Below are positions 1 through 8,358 of a stretch of 33,037 nucleotides of DNA, in pieces (the first letter of the stretch is position 1; the number at the start of each line of letters is the position of its first letter). This DNA is from Alphaproteobacteria bacterium. Lineage in GTDB: Bacteria > Pseudomonadota > Alphaproteobacteria > Thalassobaculales > Thalassobaculaceae. The translations under genes and the position numbers were made by a program. Location: NCBI GenBank assembly GCA_013203465.1, contig JABMNR010000108.1, forward strand, positions 1 to 33,037, given 5' to 3'. The notes below the pieces were generated by a model. It made no database searches and had not been told where the DNA came from. It saw only the letters and a list, made by a program, of their open reading frames with translations.

Positions 1-1146
1 CAGCAACGCCATCTGCGACAGCGGTACGTTCTTGCGCTGGAAATCCTCGATCCGGTCGCCAACCGTGCGGGCCTCTTCCTCACCGTCCCAGACACCGCGC
101 ACGATGATCTTTTCGCCGTCGTCGCCGTCGGTCCACAAGGTCTTGCCGAGCCGGCCCTCGTTGTGGGCGATCAACCCCGACGCGGCCGCCAGGATGCGCG
201 AGGTCGAGCGATAGTTCTGCTCCAACCGGATGACCTTGGCGCCGGGGAAATCGGTCTCGAACTTCAGGATGTTGCCGATCTCGGCGCCGCGCCAGCCGTA
301 GATCGATTGGTCGTCGTCGCCGACACAGCAGATGTTCTTGTGATCCTGGGCCAACAGCCGCAGCCACAGATACTGCGCCACGTTGGTATCCTGATACTCG
401 TCGACCAACAGATAGCGGAACTGCCGCTGGTACTGGGCCAGCACGTCGGCGTGCCCTTGCAGCAGGGTCAGGCCATGCAGCAGCAGATCGCCGAAATCCG
501 CCGCGTTCAGGGTAATCAGCCGCTCCTGGTACTGCTTGTAAATCTCCCGAAGCCGGCCACCGGCGAGGTCGCCAGCCTCCGCCACGCCGATCTTGTCGGG
601 CCCTAGGCCACGATCCTTCCAACGCTGGATCACCCCCATGATCACCCGCGGCGGCCAGCGCTTCTCGTCGACGTTCTCAGCCTGCAGCACCTGCTTCAAC
701 AGGCGAAGCTGGTCATCGGTGTCCAGGATGCTGAAATTCGATTTGAGGCCGACCAACTCGGCGTGCCGCCGCAGGATGCGCGCCGCCAAGGCATGAAAGG
801 TGCCGAGCCAGACCTGCTCGGCGGCTGGACCGATAATACGCGCCACCCGCTCCTTCATCTCGCGCGACGCCTTGTTGGTGAAGGTCACCGCCAGCACGTT
901 CCACGGCGCCGCCTTGCCCAACGCCAACACATGCGCCAGACGGGTGGTCAGCACCCGGGTCTTGCCGGTACCGGCACCCGCCAGCACCAGGACAGGTCCG
1001 TCGATCGCCTCCACCGCCTCGCGTTGGGCCGTGTTCAGCCCACTCAGATAGCTATCCGGCCGGGGGGCTTGGACCGGCGGCGCCGGAGGGCGGGCTTCGG
1101 CGGCATTCCCGCGCGGCGGCGGCTGGTTTGCGAACAAGTCGGTCAT
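1..1146 (-). CDS. uvrD: UvrD/PcrA-type ATP-dependent DNA helicase (3' end cut off by window edge)
   Basis: Superfamily 1 3'-5' DNA helicase of nucleotide-excision and mismatch repair. The 382 codons visible are the N-terminal half. They show the Q motif (LNTAQREAV, about residues 38-45), Walker A AGAGTGKT (56-63), motif Ia FTNKASREMKER, Walker B LLVDEYQDT, motif III VGDDDQSIYGWRGAE and motif IV LEQNYRS. Residues 9-31 form a Pro/Ala-rich leader before the helicase core. The ATG is at 1144-1146 on the minus strand; the reading frame stays open to base 1, so the rest of domains 1B/2A/2B lies outside the window. It lies 67 bp downstream of the CLC gene on the same strand. Family assignment is secure. 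Whether it would be named uvrD or pcrA cannot be decided from this half. Confidence 0.93.
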   Translation of the reverse strand, partial: MTDLFANQPPPRGNAAEARPPAPPVQAPRPDSYLSGLNTAQREAVEAIDGPVLVLAGAGTGKTRVLTTRLAHVLALGKAAPWNVLAVTFTNKASREMKERVARIIGPAAEQVWLGTFHALAARILRRHAELVGLKSNFSILDTDDQLRLLKQVLQAENVDEKRWPPRVIMGVIQRWKDRGLGPDKIGVAEAGDLAGGRLREIYKQYQERLITLNAADFGDLLLHGLTLLQGHADVLAQYQRQFRYLLVDEYQDTNVAQYLWLRLLAQDHKNICCVGDDDQSIYGWRGAEIGNILKFETDFPGAKVIRLEQNYRSTSRILAAASGLIAHNEGRLGKTLWTDGDDGEKIIVRGVWDGEEEARTVGDRIEDFQRKNVPLSQMALL

Positions 1147-1213
1147 AGCCAAGCGATATACCACGCGGATGGCCCAAGGCGGTTAGGTTTTGGGTCTAAA
1201 ACACGCCAATCGC

Positions 1214-3019
1214 CTACAATGTCTCGCCGTGTTCCTCGGCACGCTGGTTGACCAGCGCATCGTTGTAGGCGCGCATCACGTCGCGTTCGTGCAAACAGCC
1301 AATCAGCCGCATGTTCTCAGGCGTATCGACCACCGCCAACAAACCCTCGTCGACCTCGCTGAACCGGCCTATGGCCTTCAGCAAATCGTCGCTCACGGCG
1401 AGCATCGGCGGCGATCGGCGGGCCAGATCGCGAGCGACGTGCTCCCCGTCCTTGCTGCGGTCGAACGCCGCCTCGCCAAGATCGGCAAGGGTGATGGTTC
1501 CGAACAACGTTTCACCCCCCTCGACCACGAACAACTCGTTGTGCGGCGCCTGCCGCAGCCGGTCACGCAGAGTGTCCATCGGCGCGTCCACCGAGACGAC
1601 CACATGGTCCTGCTTCACCAGGTCGTGGACCCGCAGACTGCGCAACGCGGTCATGTCGTGACCGCCCTGCAGGTCAAGCCCGCGCCGCTTGAGCTGGTCG
1701 ATGAAGAACGACGGTCCATGCCAAACCCGGGTGATCAGCGAGGCAATCACCACCGCCACCATCACTCCGATGGTCAGGCGGTAATCGTTGGTCATCTCGA
1801 AGATGATCAGGATGGTGGAAATCGGCGCGCCCAACACGGCCCCGGACACCGCTCCCATGCCGATCAGAGTGTAGGCACCGTGCCCCGAGGACAGATGCGG
1901 GAACGGCTCGGTCGCCACCAGACCGAAGGCGCCGCCCAGCATCGCGCCGATGAACAGCGACGGCGAGAAGATGCCGCCGCCGAACCCGGCTCCCAGACAC
2001 AGGGCGGTCAGCGCGATTTTCAACACCGCCAACGTGACCAACAGCCGAAAGCCGTAATTCTCCTTCAACGCGTTATCCATCGCCTCGTAGCCGACCCCGA
2101 GGATTTCCGGGAACTTCAAGGCCACGACACCAACCACCAGCCCCGCCGCCGCTGGGCACAGCCAACGCGGCAACGGAATCGCGGTGCTCTTGATCTCGAT
2201 CCAGCCAGACAGGCGCATCAGGGTGATCGCCACCGCGGCGCTGGCGACACCAAGCAGCGCGAAAGCGGGGAATTCGAGGAATGAGCCGATCTGGTGCTCT
2301 TGGATGATGAAGGCCGGGAAATCCCCGAAATACATCCGCGACACGATGGTGCCGCACACCGACGCGATGACGATCGGCGCGAAGGCGGACAGCGCGTAAT
2401 GTCCGATCACCACCTCCAAGGCGAAGAACACCCCGGCGATCGGCGCGTTGAACGAGGCGGCGACCGCGCTCGCCACGCCACAGCCGAGCAGGGTTCGCGA
2501 CTGCGACCGCGTTAAGTGGAGCGACCGGCCGACGAAACTGGCCAGCGCGGCGCCGAGGTGCACCGCCGGCCCTTCGCGCCCGACCGAGGCGCCACAGCCG
2601 ATCGAGGTGGCACTGATCGCCGCCGCCCCCAAACCCTGGCGAATCGACATGCGGCCGGCGCGCAGCGCGCTCGCCTCGATCACATCCGCCACACCCTGGG
2701 GGCGTTCGCCGGGCATGACATAGCGAGTGAACAAGCCGATCAGCAGCCCGCCCGCCACCGGCGCCAGAACAAGCCGCCATGCCGGCACCGCCGCCGCCCC
2801 GGTTGCCACGTTTTCCGAGCCGAAACCCAGAAAAAGTTCTTGCAGGATGTCAATTGACTCGCGAAATGCCACCGCGGCGGCGGCGGCGGCGAAGCCCACC
2901 GCCAGGGCCGCCACACTCATGACCAGCTGATCATTGCGGATCAGCCGCTTCAAACTAAGCAAGTGGCGGGCGACAGGCATTGATGCGGTGGCTGCGCAAA
3001 AAGTCGCTTCGGATGCCAC
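1214..3019 (-). CDS. CLC-family chloride channel/transporter with C-terminal CBS domains
   Basis: Inner-membrane chloride-transport protein of 601 aa from the GTG at 3017-3019; ATG at residue 14 (2978-2980) is an equally possible start because neither has a clear ribosome site. CLC motifs are present: GREGP at residues 147-151 with the gating glutamate E149, GVASAVAASFNAPIAGVFFALEV around 181-203, and GAGFGGGIFSPSLF. The first selectivity motif, GSGIP in E. coli CLC, reads PQGVA here, so the chloride-coordinating serine is replaced. The position matching the internal proton glutamate (E203 in E. coli) is valine (LEVV, about residues 201-204), as in eukaryotic CLC channels. After the membrane domain, residues from about 440 form a CBS pair, a likely nucleotide-binding regulatory module. 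It is probably chloride-selective; channel versus antiporter is undecided. Confidence 0.9.
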   Translation of the reverse strand: MASEATFCAATASMPVARHLLSLKRLIRNDQLVMSVAALAVGFAAAAAAVAFRESIDILQELFLGFGSENVATGAAAVPAWRLVLAPVAGGLLIGLFTRYVMPGERPQGVADVIEASALRAGRMSIRQGLGAAAISATSIGCGASVGREGPAVHLGAALASFVGRSLHLTRSQSRTLLGCGVASAVAASFNAPIAGVFFALEVVIGHYALSAFAPIVIASVCGTIVSRMYFGDFPAFIIQEHQIGSFLEFPAFALLGVASAAVAITLMRLSGWIEIKSTAIPLPRWLCPAAAGLVVGVVALKFPEILGVGYEAMDNALKENYGFRLLVTLAVLKIALTALCLGAGFGGGIFSPSLFIGAMLGGAFGLVATEPFPHLSSGHGAYTLIGMGAVSGAVLGAPISTILIIFEMTNDYRLTIGVMVAVVIASLITRVWHGPSFFIDQLKRRGLDLQGGHDMTALRSLRVHDLVKQDHVVVSVDAPMDTLRDRLRQAPHNELFVVEGGETLFGTITLADLGEAAFDRSKDGEHVARDLARRSPPMLAVSDDLLKAIGRFSEVDEGLLAVVDTPENMRLIGCLHERDVMRAYNDALVNQRAEEHGETL

Positions 3020-3092
3020 AGCTTACCGGTCAACCTGGTCGCGTCAAACCGCGCCTTGCCGATTGGGGGTTTGGCTCCGTAGGCTGGCGCCC

Positions 3093-3575
3093 ATGACGAT
3101 CCGAATTCGCCGCGCCACGATCGACGATGCCGAGACGCTCCTGCGGCTCGTCAGACGTTTGGGGGAAGTCCAGGGCGCGGCACACGAGATGACCGCCACG
3201 GTCGAGGATCTGCGTCGCGACGGTTTCGGCCCCTCGCCCCGTTTCGAAGCGTTGCTGGCGGAGGCGGCCGACGGATCGCCGGTCGGGCTGGCGCTGTATT
3301 ATTTCACCTATTCGACCTGGGCCGGCTGCACGAAACTCTATGTCGAAGATTTGTTCGTCGACCCGAACTGCCAAGGTGCTGGGCTCGGCCGGCGCCTGAT
3401 GGCGTCGCTGGCGGTGATCGCCCTCGACCGAGGCTGCGTCGCTCTCGATCTCGCGGTGAAAAGCGACAACCGGGCGCGCGGCTTTTATGAACGGTTGGGG
3501 CTCACCCGCAAGGGCAGCTGGCAGCCATACGGGGTGTCACGCGACGCCCTGCGCGCCCTTGCCAGCCATGCGTAA
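3093..3575 (+). CDS. GNAT-family N-acetyltransferase (diamine acetyltransferase-like)
   Basis: A 160-aa acetyl-CoA-dependent N-acetyltransferase. The start is placed at ATG 3093 (MTIRIRRATIDDAETL), the usual GNAT beginning; the frame is open further upstream but that part has no family resemblance. The segment FTYSTWAGCTKLYVEDLFVDP followed by the acetyl-CoA loop QGAGLGRRL and the C-terminal ARGFYERLGL is the pattern of the spermidine/spermine (SSAT-like) branch, whose substrates are polyamines or other primary amines. The actual substrate is not determinable here. It is divergent from the CLC gene, with about 73 bp between the starts, and converges on the GGDEF gene. Confidence 0.85.
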   Translation: MTIRIRRATIDDAETLLRLVRRLGEVQGAAHEMTATVEDLRRDGFGPSPRFEALLAEAADGSPVGLALYYFTYSTWAGCTKLYVEDLFVDPNCQGAGLGRRLMASLAVIALDRGCVALDLAVKSDNRARGFYERLGLTRKGSWQPYGVSRDALRALASHA

Positions 3576-3590
3576 CGCCGACGCGGAAAG

Positions 3591-4643
3591 TCAGACGGTC
3601 GCCTTGGTCGTGCCGTCGGCCGGCATGTCGTTTTCGGTCGTTACCTGATCTCGCCCGTTCTGCTTGGCGCGATACAGGGCGGCGTCCGCGCGCTCCACCA
3701 GAGCCGACACCGGCTCGCCAAAGGCATAACAGGCGACGCCGGCGGATAGGGTGACGGTACCGAGATCCTCGCCGGTGTTGCGGCGGACGATGCGCCGCTT
3801 GCCAATGCGATGGCGAATACGCTCGGCCAGCCCGCGGGCAGCCTCGAGATCGGCGTTCGGCATCACCACGGCGAACTCCTCGCCGCCATACCGCGCCGAC
3901 AGGTCGCTGTCGCGCGCGCTGTCGATCATCGTTCGACCGACCAGGCGCAACACCTGGTCGCCCAGTTGATGGCCGTAATTGTCGTTGAAGGCCTTGAAGT
4001 GATCGATATCCAACATAATCAGCGATAGCGCCGAACCGTTTTCCATGGCGGCGGCGGCGGCCTCGCGCAGGGCGGCATCGAAGCGCTTCCGGTTGGCCAC
4101 CCCGGTCAAGCCATCGGTCATCGCCTCGCGCCGAGTTTCTGCCAACCGATCGCGTAACGCCTTGATCTCGTTCGCCGAAAAATCAAGCTTGGCCTGCAAC
4201 GCCGCGTTACGGCGATTGAATTCCTCCGTCTCGCGCTTAAGGACACCAACCAACTCGATGGCAACCGTGTCGGTGGCGCCGTCCAGCGCCGTGGACGCCC
4301 GGTCCAGCGCGGCACCGTACCGCCCCAAACCCGCCCCGGCTTCGCCCAAGGCCTGGGACACTCCTTGGGTCAGTTCTCCCAAGCCAGTGGCGACGCCCTC
4401 GATCGCGTCGGAGCGCCAGGTTGGCAGGATGAAGCGCTCGAACAAGTCCGCGCACAGGCTCTCGTCGAGGGGCCGGCGGTTGCTGATGAGGACGTCGAGG
4501 CTGCGGCGCAGTGCCTCGTTGGCGCCGCTGACGTAGTCGTACCACACCGCGTAGTTGGCGGCGGTCGGCGGCACCTTGTGACGGGCCATCAAGGTCCACG
4601 CCGCCTCGGCGTGCGCCTTGACCTGATCCAAGTTCGCCGTCAT
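3591..4643 (-). CDS. GGDEF diguanylate cyclase
   Basis: Makes the second messenger cyclic di-GMP from two GTP. It has 350 aa. Residues 1-75 are an alpha-helical region (AWTLMARHKVPPTAANYAVWY) common in alphaproteobacterial cyclases, residues about 85-165 look coiled-coil, and the GGDEF domain runs from about 170 to 340. The active-site signature is GGEEF (253-257), a functional variant, with LDIDHFKAFND as the metal-binding strand. RDSD (244-247), five residues before GGEEF, is the inhibitory I-site, so product feedback is expected. There are no membrane segments, so it is probably cytoplasmic. GGAGG lies 11 bases before the ATG. A pair of 17-bp repeats sits about 90 bp upstream. Confidence 0.92.
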   Translation of the reverse strand: MTANLDQVKAHAEAAWTLMARHKVPPTAANYAVWYDYVSGANEALRRSLDVLISNRRPLDESLCADLFERFILPTWRSDAIEGVATGLGELTQGVSQALGEAGAGLGRYGAALDRASTALDGATDTVAIELVGVLKRETEEFNRRNAALQAKLDFSANEIKALRDRLAETRREAMTDGLTGVANRKRFDAALREAAAAAMENGSALSLIMLDIDHFKAFNDNYGHQLGDQVLRLVGRTMIDSARDSDLSARYGGEEFAVVMPNADLEAARGLAERIRHRIGKRRIVRRNTGEDLGTVTLSAGVACYAFGEPVSALVERADAALYRAKQNGRDQVTTENDMPADGTTKATV

Positions 4644-4733
4644 CGCTTCACGCGCCTCCTCGGCACCCGCCGACGGTTCATGGAAGCCAAGTCAGCGGGC
4701 CCCTTACTAATATCAATTTTTATCTAATTCCAT

Positions 4734-4767
4734 CATGATCATCCTTCGGCCATGATCATCCCTCGGC
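4734..4767. repeat. 17-bp tandem repeat, two copies, with a palindromic core
   Basis: Units 4734-4750 and 4751-4767 differ at one base. Each contains the perfect palindrome ATGATCAT (4735-4742 and 4752-4759), so two palindromes are spaced exactly 17 bp apart. The pair lies between the end of the thioesterase gene (4781) and the start of the diguanylate cyclase (4643), in a locally AT-rich stretch. It could be an operator or simply a slipped duplication. Confidence 0.6.
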
Positions 4768-4780
4768 AAGAGCATGAGGT

Positions 4781-5272
4781 TCACCCGCGGCGGATGGCGA
4801 TCCGCCGGTTGATATCGGTGGACGGAATGTCGCCGGCGTGAACGATCGCCGCCTCGCGAACGCGTTCGACGACATCCGGTGGAAACGGCGCCGAGCGCCG
4901 GGCCGCCAAATCGACATGCATGCACATCAACTCGTTGGTTGCGGCGAGGTAGCCCTCCTCCGCGTGGAACATACGATGAAACAGATGGATGCGCTTGGCA
5001 TCATGGTCGACGATCCGGGTGCGGAACATCAACGGCGCGCCTTCGCGCACTTCCTGATCGTAGGTCACATGAGCCTCAAGCACGAACATCGACGCATCGG
5101 CCTTTCGGCGATAGGCCTCGCCCACCCCAAGATGGGCACACAGCGCTTCGGTCGCCTGATCAAACGCGACCAGATAATAGCCGACGTTCATGTGGCCGTT
5201 GTAGTCGATCCATTCCGGCCGGACGGCCGCCCCGCCCGACTCGAACCATCCGGGGTCGTTCTTGCTCGCCAC
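4781..5272 (-). CDS. Hotdog-fold acyl-CoA thioesterase
   Basis: A 163-aa thioesterase of the 4-hydroxybenzoyl-CoA thioesterase/FatM-like hotdog superfamily, hydrolysing an acyl-CoA in the cytoplasm. RPEWIDYNGHMNVGYYLVAFDQATEAL near the N terminus is the signature helix/strand with the catalytic-type Asp-Tyr-Asn-Gly-His. VLEAHVTYDQEVREGAPL and RMFHAEEGYLAATNELMCMHVDL complete the fold. It resembles the thioesterases linked to carnitine/betaine breakdown (betainyl-CoA thioesterase type), but substrate is inference only. The start is set at GTG 5270-5272 because GGAGGG (minus strand, 5279-5284) precedes it by 6 bases; a TTG start 8 codons upstream would overlap that site. It is divergent from the transporter gene with a 50-bp shared promoter region. 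Confidence 0.8.
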   Translation of the reverse strand: MASKNDPGWFESGGAAVRPEWIDYNGHMNVGYYLVAFDQATEALCAHLGVGEAYRRKADASMFVLEAHVTYDQEVREGAPLMFRTRIVDHDAKRIHLFHRMFHAEEGYLAATNELMCMHVDLAARRSAPFPPDVVERVREAAIVHAGDIPSTDINRRIAIRRG

Positions 5273-5322
5273 GCTCCACCCTCCGTTTCCAGTCAACGCC
5301 CCATCCCAGCGGAGCCACCGGC

Positions 5323-6246
5323 ATGATGGGGCTGCTGGCGTGGTTCGGCAAACGGGCGACCAGTGCCCTGGCGGTGGGAGTGTTTGTCGGCCTGGCGATA
5401 CCGGATCTCGCGACCCTCACCCGTCCACTGTTGGTGCCGGCGATCGTTGTGATGCTGATCATCTCGTTGTTGCGGCTGGATCCAACGACGCTACGCGCCT
5501 CGTTACGGTCGCCGACACGCACCATGCTCGCCGTGGGCTTCGTGCTGTTGATCTCACCGCTGCTAGGTTTTTGGGGCGCTGAAGTCCTGGGGCTGACGGG
5601 CGGCGTTCGCACCGCTCTGGTGGTTTGGACCGCGTCGCCGCCGCTCGTTTCCGTCACCGCGATCGCTGTCATTGTCGGCCTCGACTCCGCCCTGGCGCTG
5701 ACAGTCATGACCTTGTGCGGTCTGTTGATGCCGCTGACCTTACCACCCCTTGTTCTCAGCCTGATCGATCTCGACCTGGACATTGCGCCGTGGGTATTGA
5801 GCGGTCGGCTCGCGGCGCTAATGCTGGGCGCCGCCTTGGCGGCCGCCGCGATCCGCCGCCTGACGGGGCCGGACCGTCTGAACCGCGCCAGCGACGCCAT
5901 CGACGGCGGTTTTGTACTGATCATGCTGGTGTTCGTGGTTTCGGTGATGGACGGCGTGACGGCAACGGCGCTCGCCGATCCGGGCCGCATCGCCGGTCTG
6001 GCCGCGCTGGTATTCACCGTCAGTCTCGTGATGCAGGCGGCCGGGTTTCTGCTCTTCCTGCCGGCCGGTCGGCGTACGGCCGCCACCATCGGGTTGACGG
6101 CGGGGAATCGAAACATGGCCGTGGTGCTGAGCGCCGCGCCGAGCGCGTTCGCGCCGGAGGTATTTCTTTATCTCGCCATGTTGCAGTTTCCGATCTACCT
6201 GCTGCCGGCCATCCTACGCCCGCTGTACCGCCGCCTTGGTCAATAA
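5323..6246 (+). CDS. BASS/SBF-like integral membrane transporter
   Basis: A 307-aa polytopic inner-membrane protein with about nine or ten hydrophobic segments. The layout, with paired LLVPAIVVMLIISLLRLD and a late GLTAGNRNMAVVLSAAP stretch, resembles the bile acid:sodium symporter (BASS/SBF) fold, in which the GNRN-type loop lies near the sodium-binding crossover. The substrate is unknown. The start is ATG 5323 (directly followed by a second ATG), with GGAG at 5311-5314, eight bases upstream. The frame is open back to 4879 but that part overlaps the divergent thioesterase and is not coding. Sharing a 50-bp divergent promoter with a thioesterase hints at an organic-acid substrate, but this is weak. 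Confidence 0.6.
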   Translation: MMGLLAWFGKRATSALAVGVFVGLAIPDLATLTRPLLVPAIVVMLIISLLRLDPTTLRASLRSPTRTMLAVGFVLLISPLLGFWGAEVLGLTGGVRTALVVWTASPPLVSVTAIAVIVGLDSALALTVMTLCGLLMPLTLPPLVLSLIDLDLDIAPWVLSGRLAALMLGAALAAAAIRRLTGPDRLNRASDAIDGGFVLIMLVFVVSVMDGVTATALADPGRIAGLAALVFTVSLVMQAAGFLLFLPAGRRTAATIGLTAGNRNMAVVLSAAPSAFAPEVFLYLAMLQFPIYLLPAILRPLYRRLGQ

Positions 6247-6363
6247 GTCAGGGCGGTTTGGATGGACTGCTGGAATAGGCGATAATCAAGCTGGCGCATC
6301 GACGGATAGACCCCCCGAGACGGCCAAGGAACCCGATTGCATGATCCTAGATAGGAAACCTTC

Positions 6364-8115
6364 ATGGTGAGGGCGATCGACAGCGCGCGGCGGCGCGGTC
6401 GGCTCGGAAGCTGGCGGCGACGGCTGACGATCGTGATCTTCACCACGGCCGCGGCAGGTGCGAGCTACGTATTCACCGCCGCAAACCCGATCGAGTTCCA
6501 GAATCTGGTAGCCGTCGGGGTCACCGTGCTCGGGTTCGTGGTCCTGATTCTCGATTGGTGGGTCAGCCGCGGCATCAAGCGCTCGGGCGGCGTCCAAGCG
6601 CTCCGTTCCGGCGGCAAACTGTCGACAGGTGCCGGTGCCACGGCCGGCCGGCTATGGGCCCAGGGCGAAGGGTTTCGAATCTACGGCCTGAAGGATGACG
6701 CGCGTAAGAATTTCAGCGAGGCGGTGGCCTTGTTCCGCGAGGCCAAGGATAAAGCGGGCGAGGCGCAGGTGAAGCTCAGCCAAGCAGGGCTCGCCACCGA
6801 AAGCGATGCCTTCGATCAAGCCGAGCCGCTGTTCCTGAGCGCGGAAACCTTGTTCAAGGACGCTGACGACGCACGAGGCGTCGCCCGCGCGATGTCTGGA
6901 CGTGGCTTCATGCAGCTCAAACGCCGGGGCTACGAGGCCGGGCGTCAAGCCTTCGAGGAAGCCCGCCAGATATTTGCCCGCGAAAACGACCGATTTGGCG
7001 AAGGCAACGCCTTGCTCGGCCTCGGTGAGGCGTCCGCACGCCTCAGCAAACCAGGAGAGGCTGGGGATCACTTCGATCAGGCGCGGTTTTTGCTCAGCCA
7101 GGCTGGCGATCGGATCGGTGAGGCGCACGCACTGTATGCCCGCGGTGAAATGCTGCGCCTGGAACGCAACAACGCCGAGGCTCAGAATCGGTTCGAACGG
7201 GCGCTGACGCTGTATCGGCGGACAGGGGATTACCTTGGTGAAGGTATGGTGCGGCTGGTTCTCTCCGACTCCTATCGCCGCATGCAGCGGCCGAACGAGG
7301 CACGCGACATGGCGCTGGAGGGTGGGCAACGCTTCAAGCAGGCGGGGCGACGCATTGGCACGAGCGAGTTGCTCGCCGGGCGCGGCGACGTGCGGCGGTG
7401 TCGCATTCGGTTCGATTGGGCCCGCGCCAATGGCCTCGCCGCCCGCAATCTGTTCGTCGAGGCAGGTGATAAGGACAATGAGTCCCGGATGATGATCGGT
7501 CTAGGCGAAATGGAGCGTCTGGCGGGCAACCTAGAGGAGGCGAAAGCGCTGTTCGATCGAGTGAACGGGCAGTCGAAAAGCTCCAAGGATCTGTTGATCA
7601 TCGCCGACGCGCAGAAAGGTCGTGGACACGTGGACATCGCCCGCGACCAGAAGCGCAGCGCGCGCGAGGTGCTCAAGGAAGCCTACGGCCACTACCAGAA
7701 CTCCGGCGGCGGTCGCGACGCGGCGCAGGCTCTGATGGACCTCGGCCAGCTCGACATGCTCATGGACAATCCCGATCGCGCCCGTGTGAATTACGCACAG
7801 GTCCGGACAATGTATCAGTCGCTTCGCGACCCACATGGCGAGGCTTCGGCGGTACGCGCGATCGGTGATCTTGAAGCGGCGCAAAACCGCCTGCCACAAG
7901 CTCAACAAGCCTATGCCGAGGCCCGCATCCTGTTTCAGAGCATTGGCGATCGCTTGGCCGAGGCCGACGCCGCGTTGTTGATCGGGTTGTTGGCGGTCAA
8001 CATCGACAACGCGACCGCGACAGCACTTTTGATCCAGGCGGGACGCTTGTACCGCGCCGTCGGAGCCGCCGAGTGGCAACGAAACGCGCGCGCCATGGCT
8101 CTGCGCGTCCGCTGA
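6364..8115 (+). CDS. Membrane-anchored tetratricopeptide (TPR) repeat protein
   Basis: A 583-aa protein with a short basic N terminus (RRRGRLGSWRRR), two hydrophobic segments (about residues 21-40 and 47-66) and then about 12 consecutive 40-residue TPR-type repeats to the C terminus. Repeat units follow the pattern GD..GEA.AL..LGE..R......A...F..A..LF, typical of 40-residue TPR_12 arrays. The topology suggests a hairpin anchor with the solenoid in the cytoplasm or periplasm; orientation cannot be told. Such solenoids bind other proteins; no catalytic domain is seen. AGGA at 6353-6356 is 7 bases before the ATG. The neighbours (BASS-like transporter upstream, mlaA downstream) do not define a role. 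Confidence 0.75.
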   Translation: MVRAIDSARRRGRLGSWRRRLTIVIFTTAAAGASYVFTAANPIEFQNLVAVGVTVLGFVVLILDWWVSRGIKRSGGVQALRSGGKLSTGAGATAGRLWAQGEGFRIYGLKDDARKNFSEAVALFREAKDKAGEAQVKLSQAGLATESDAFDQAEPLFLSAETLFKDADDARGVARAMSGRGFMQLKRRGYEAGRQAFEEARQIFARENDRFGEGNALLGLGEASARLSKPGEAGDHFDQARFLLSQAGDRIGEAHALYARGEMLRLERNNAEAQNRFERALTLYRRTGDYLGEGMVRLVLSDSYRRMQRPNEARDMALEGGQRFKQAGRRIGTSELLAGRGDVRRCRIRFDWARANGLAARNLFVEAGDKDNESRMMIGLGEMERLAGNLEEAKALFDRVNGQSKSSKDLLIIADAQKGRGHVDIARDQKRSAREVLKEAYGHYQNSGGGRDAAQALMDLGQLDMLMDNPDRARVNYAQVRTMYQSLRDPHGEASAVRAIGDLEAAQNRLPQAQQAYAEARILFQSIGDRLAEADAALLIGLLAVNIDNATATALLIQAGRLYRAVGAAEWQRNARAMALRVR

Positions 8116-8252
8116 TTGGCCCATCACAAAGCGCGGCATTTCTGCAACACTTTCGCCACAAGCCCCGTGGGCCTCTTGGGCGCGGACTGGCAAACCCGGC
8201 GTGGCTGTGATAGGTCACTTTTAGCTCGAAAGTGCCGCCTTTGGCGCGCGCG

Positions 8253-8296
8253 GCATGGAATTTGCTCTTCTGAGGCATGGAATTTGCTCTTCTGAG
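8253..8296. repeat. Perfect 22-bp tandem repeat, two copies
   Basis: Units 8253-8274 and 8275-8296 are identical and directly adjacent (begin GCATGGAATTTG, end TCTTCTGAG). They lie in the 243-bp space between the TPR gene (stop 8115) and mlaA (start 8359), about 60 bp before the mlaA start, so in its leader or promoter region. No coding role is apparent. Confidence 0.8.
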
Positions 8297-8358
8297 CTGA
8301 GGATATGGGCGGGGTGTTCTGGCCGCGGTTCGGTTCGAAAAAAAAGGACTCGATTCGG

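Noticed and set aside
5160-6116. 318-aa minus-strand frame opposite the BASS-like transporter
   Set aside because: Low-complexity Ser/Thr/Arg translation without motifs; the plus-strand frame has membrane helices and a ribosome site.
8200-8240. CACTTT/AAAGTG inverted repeat after the TPR gene as a terminator
   Set aside because: Short stem with a seven-base loop, about 100 bp past the stop and no T-run.
8253-8296. Adjacent 22-bp repeats considered as a CRISPR remnant
   Set aside because: The copies are directly adjacent with no spacers, only two in number, and there are no cas genes.
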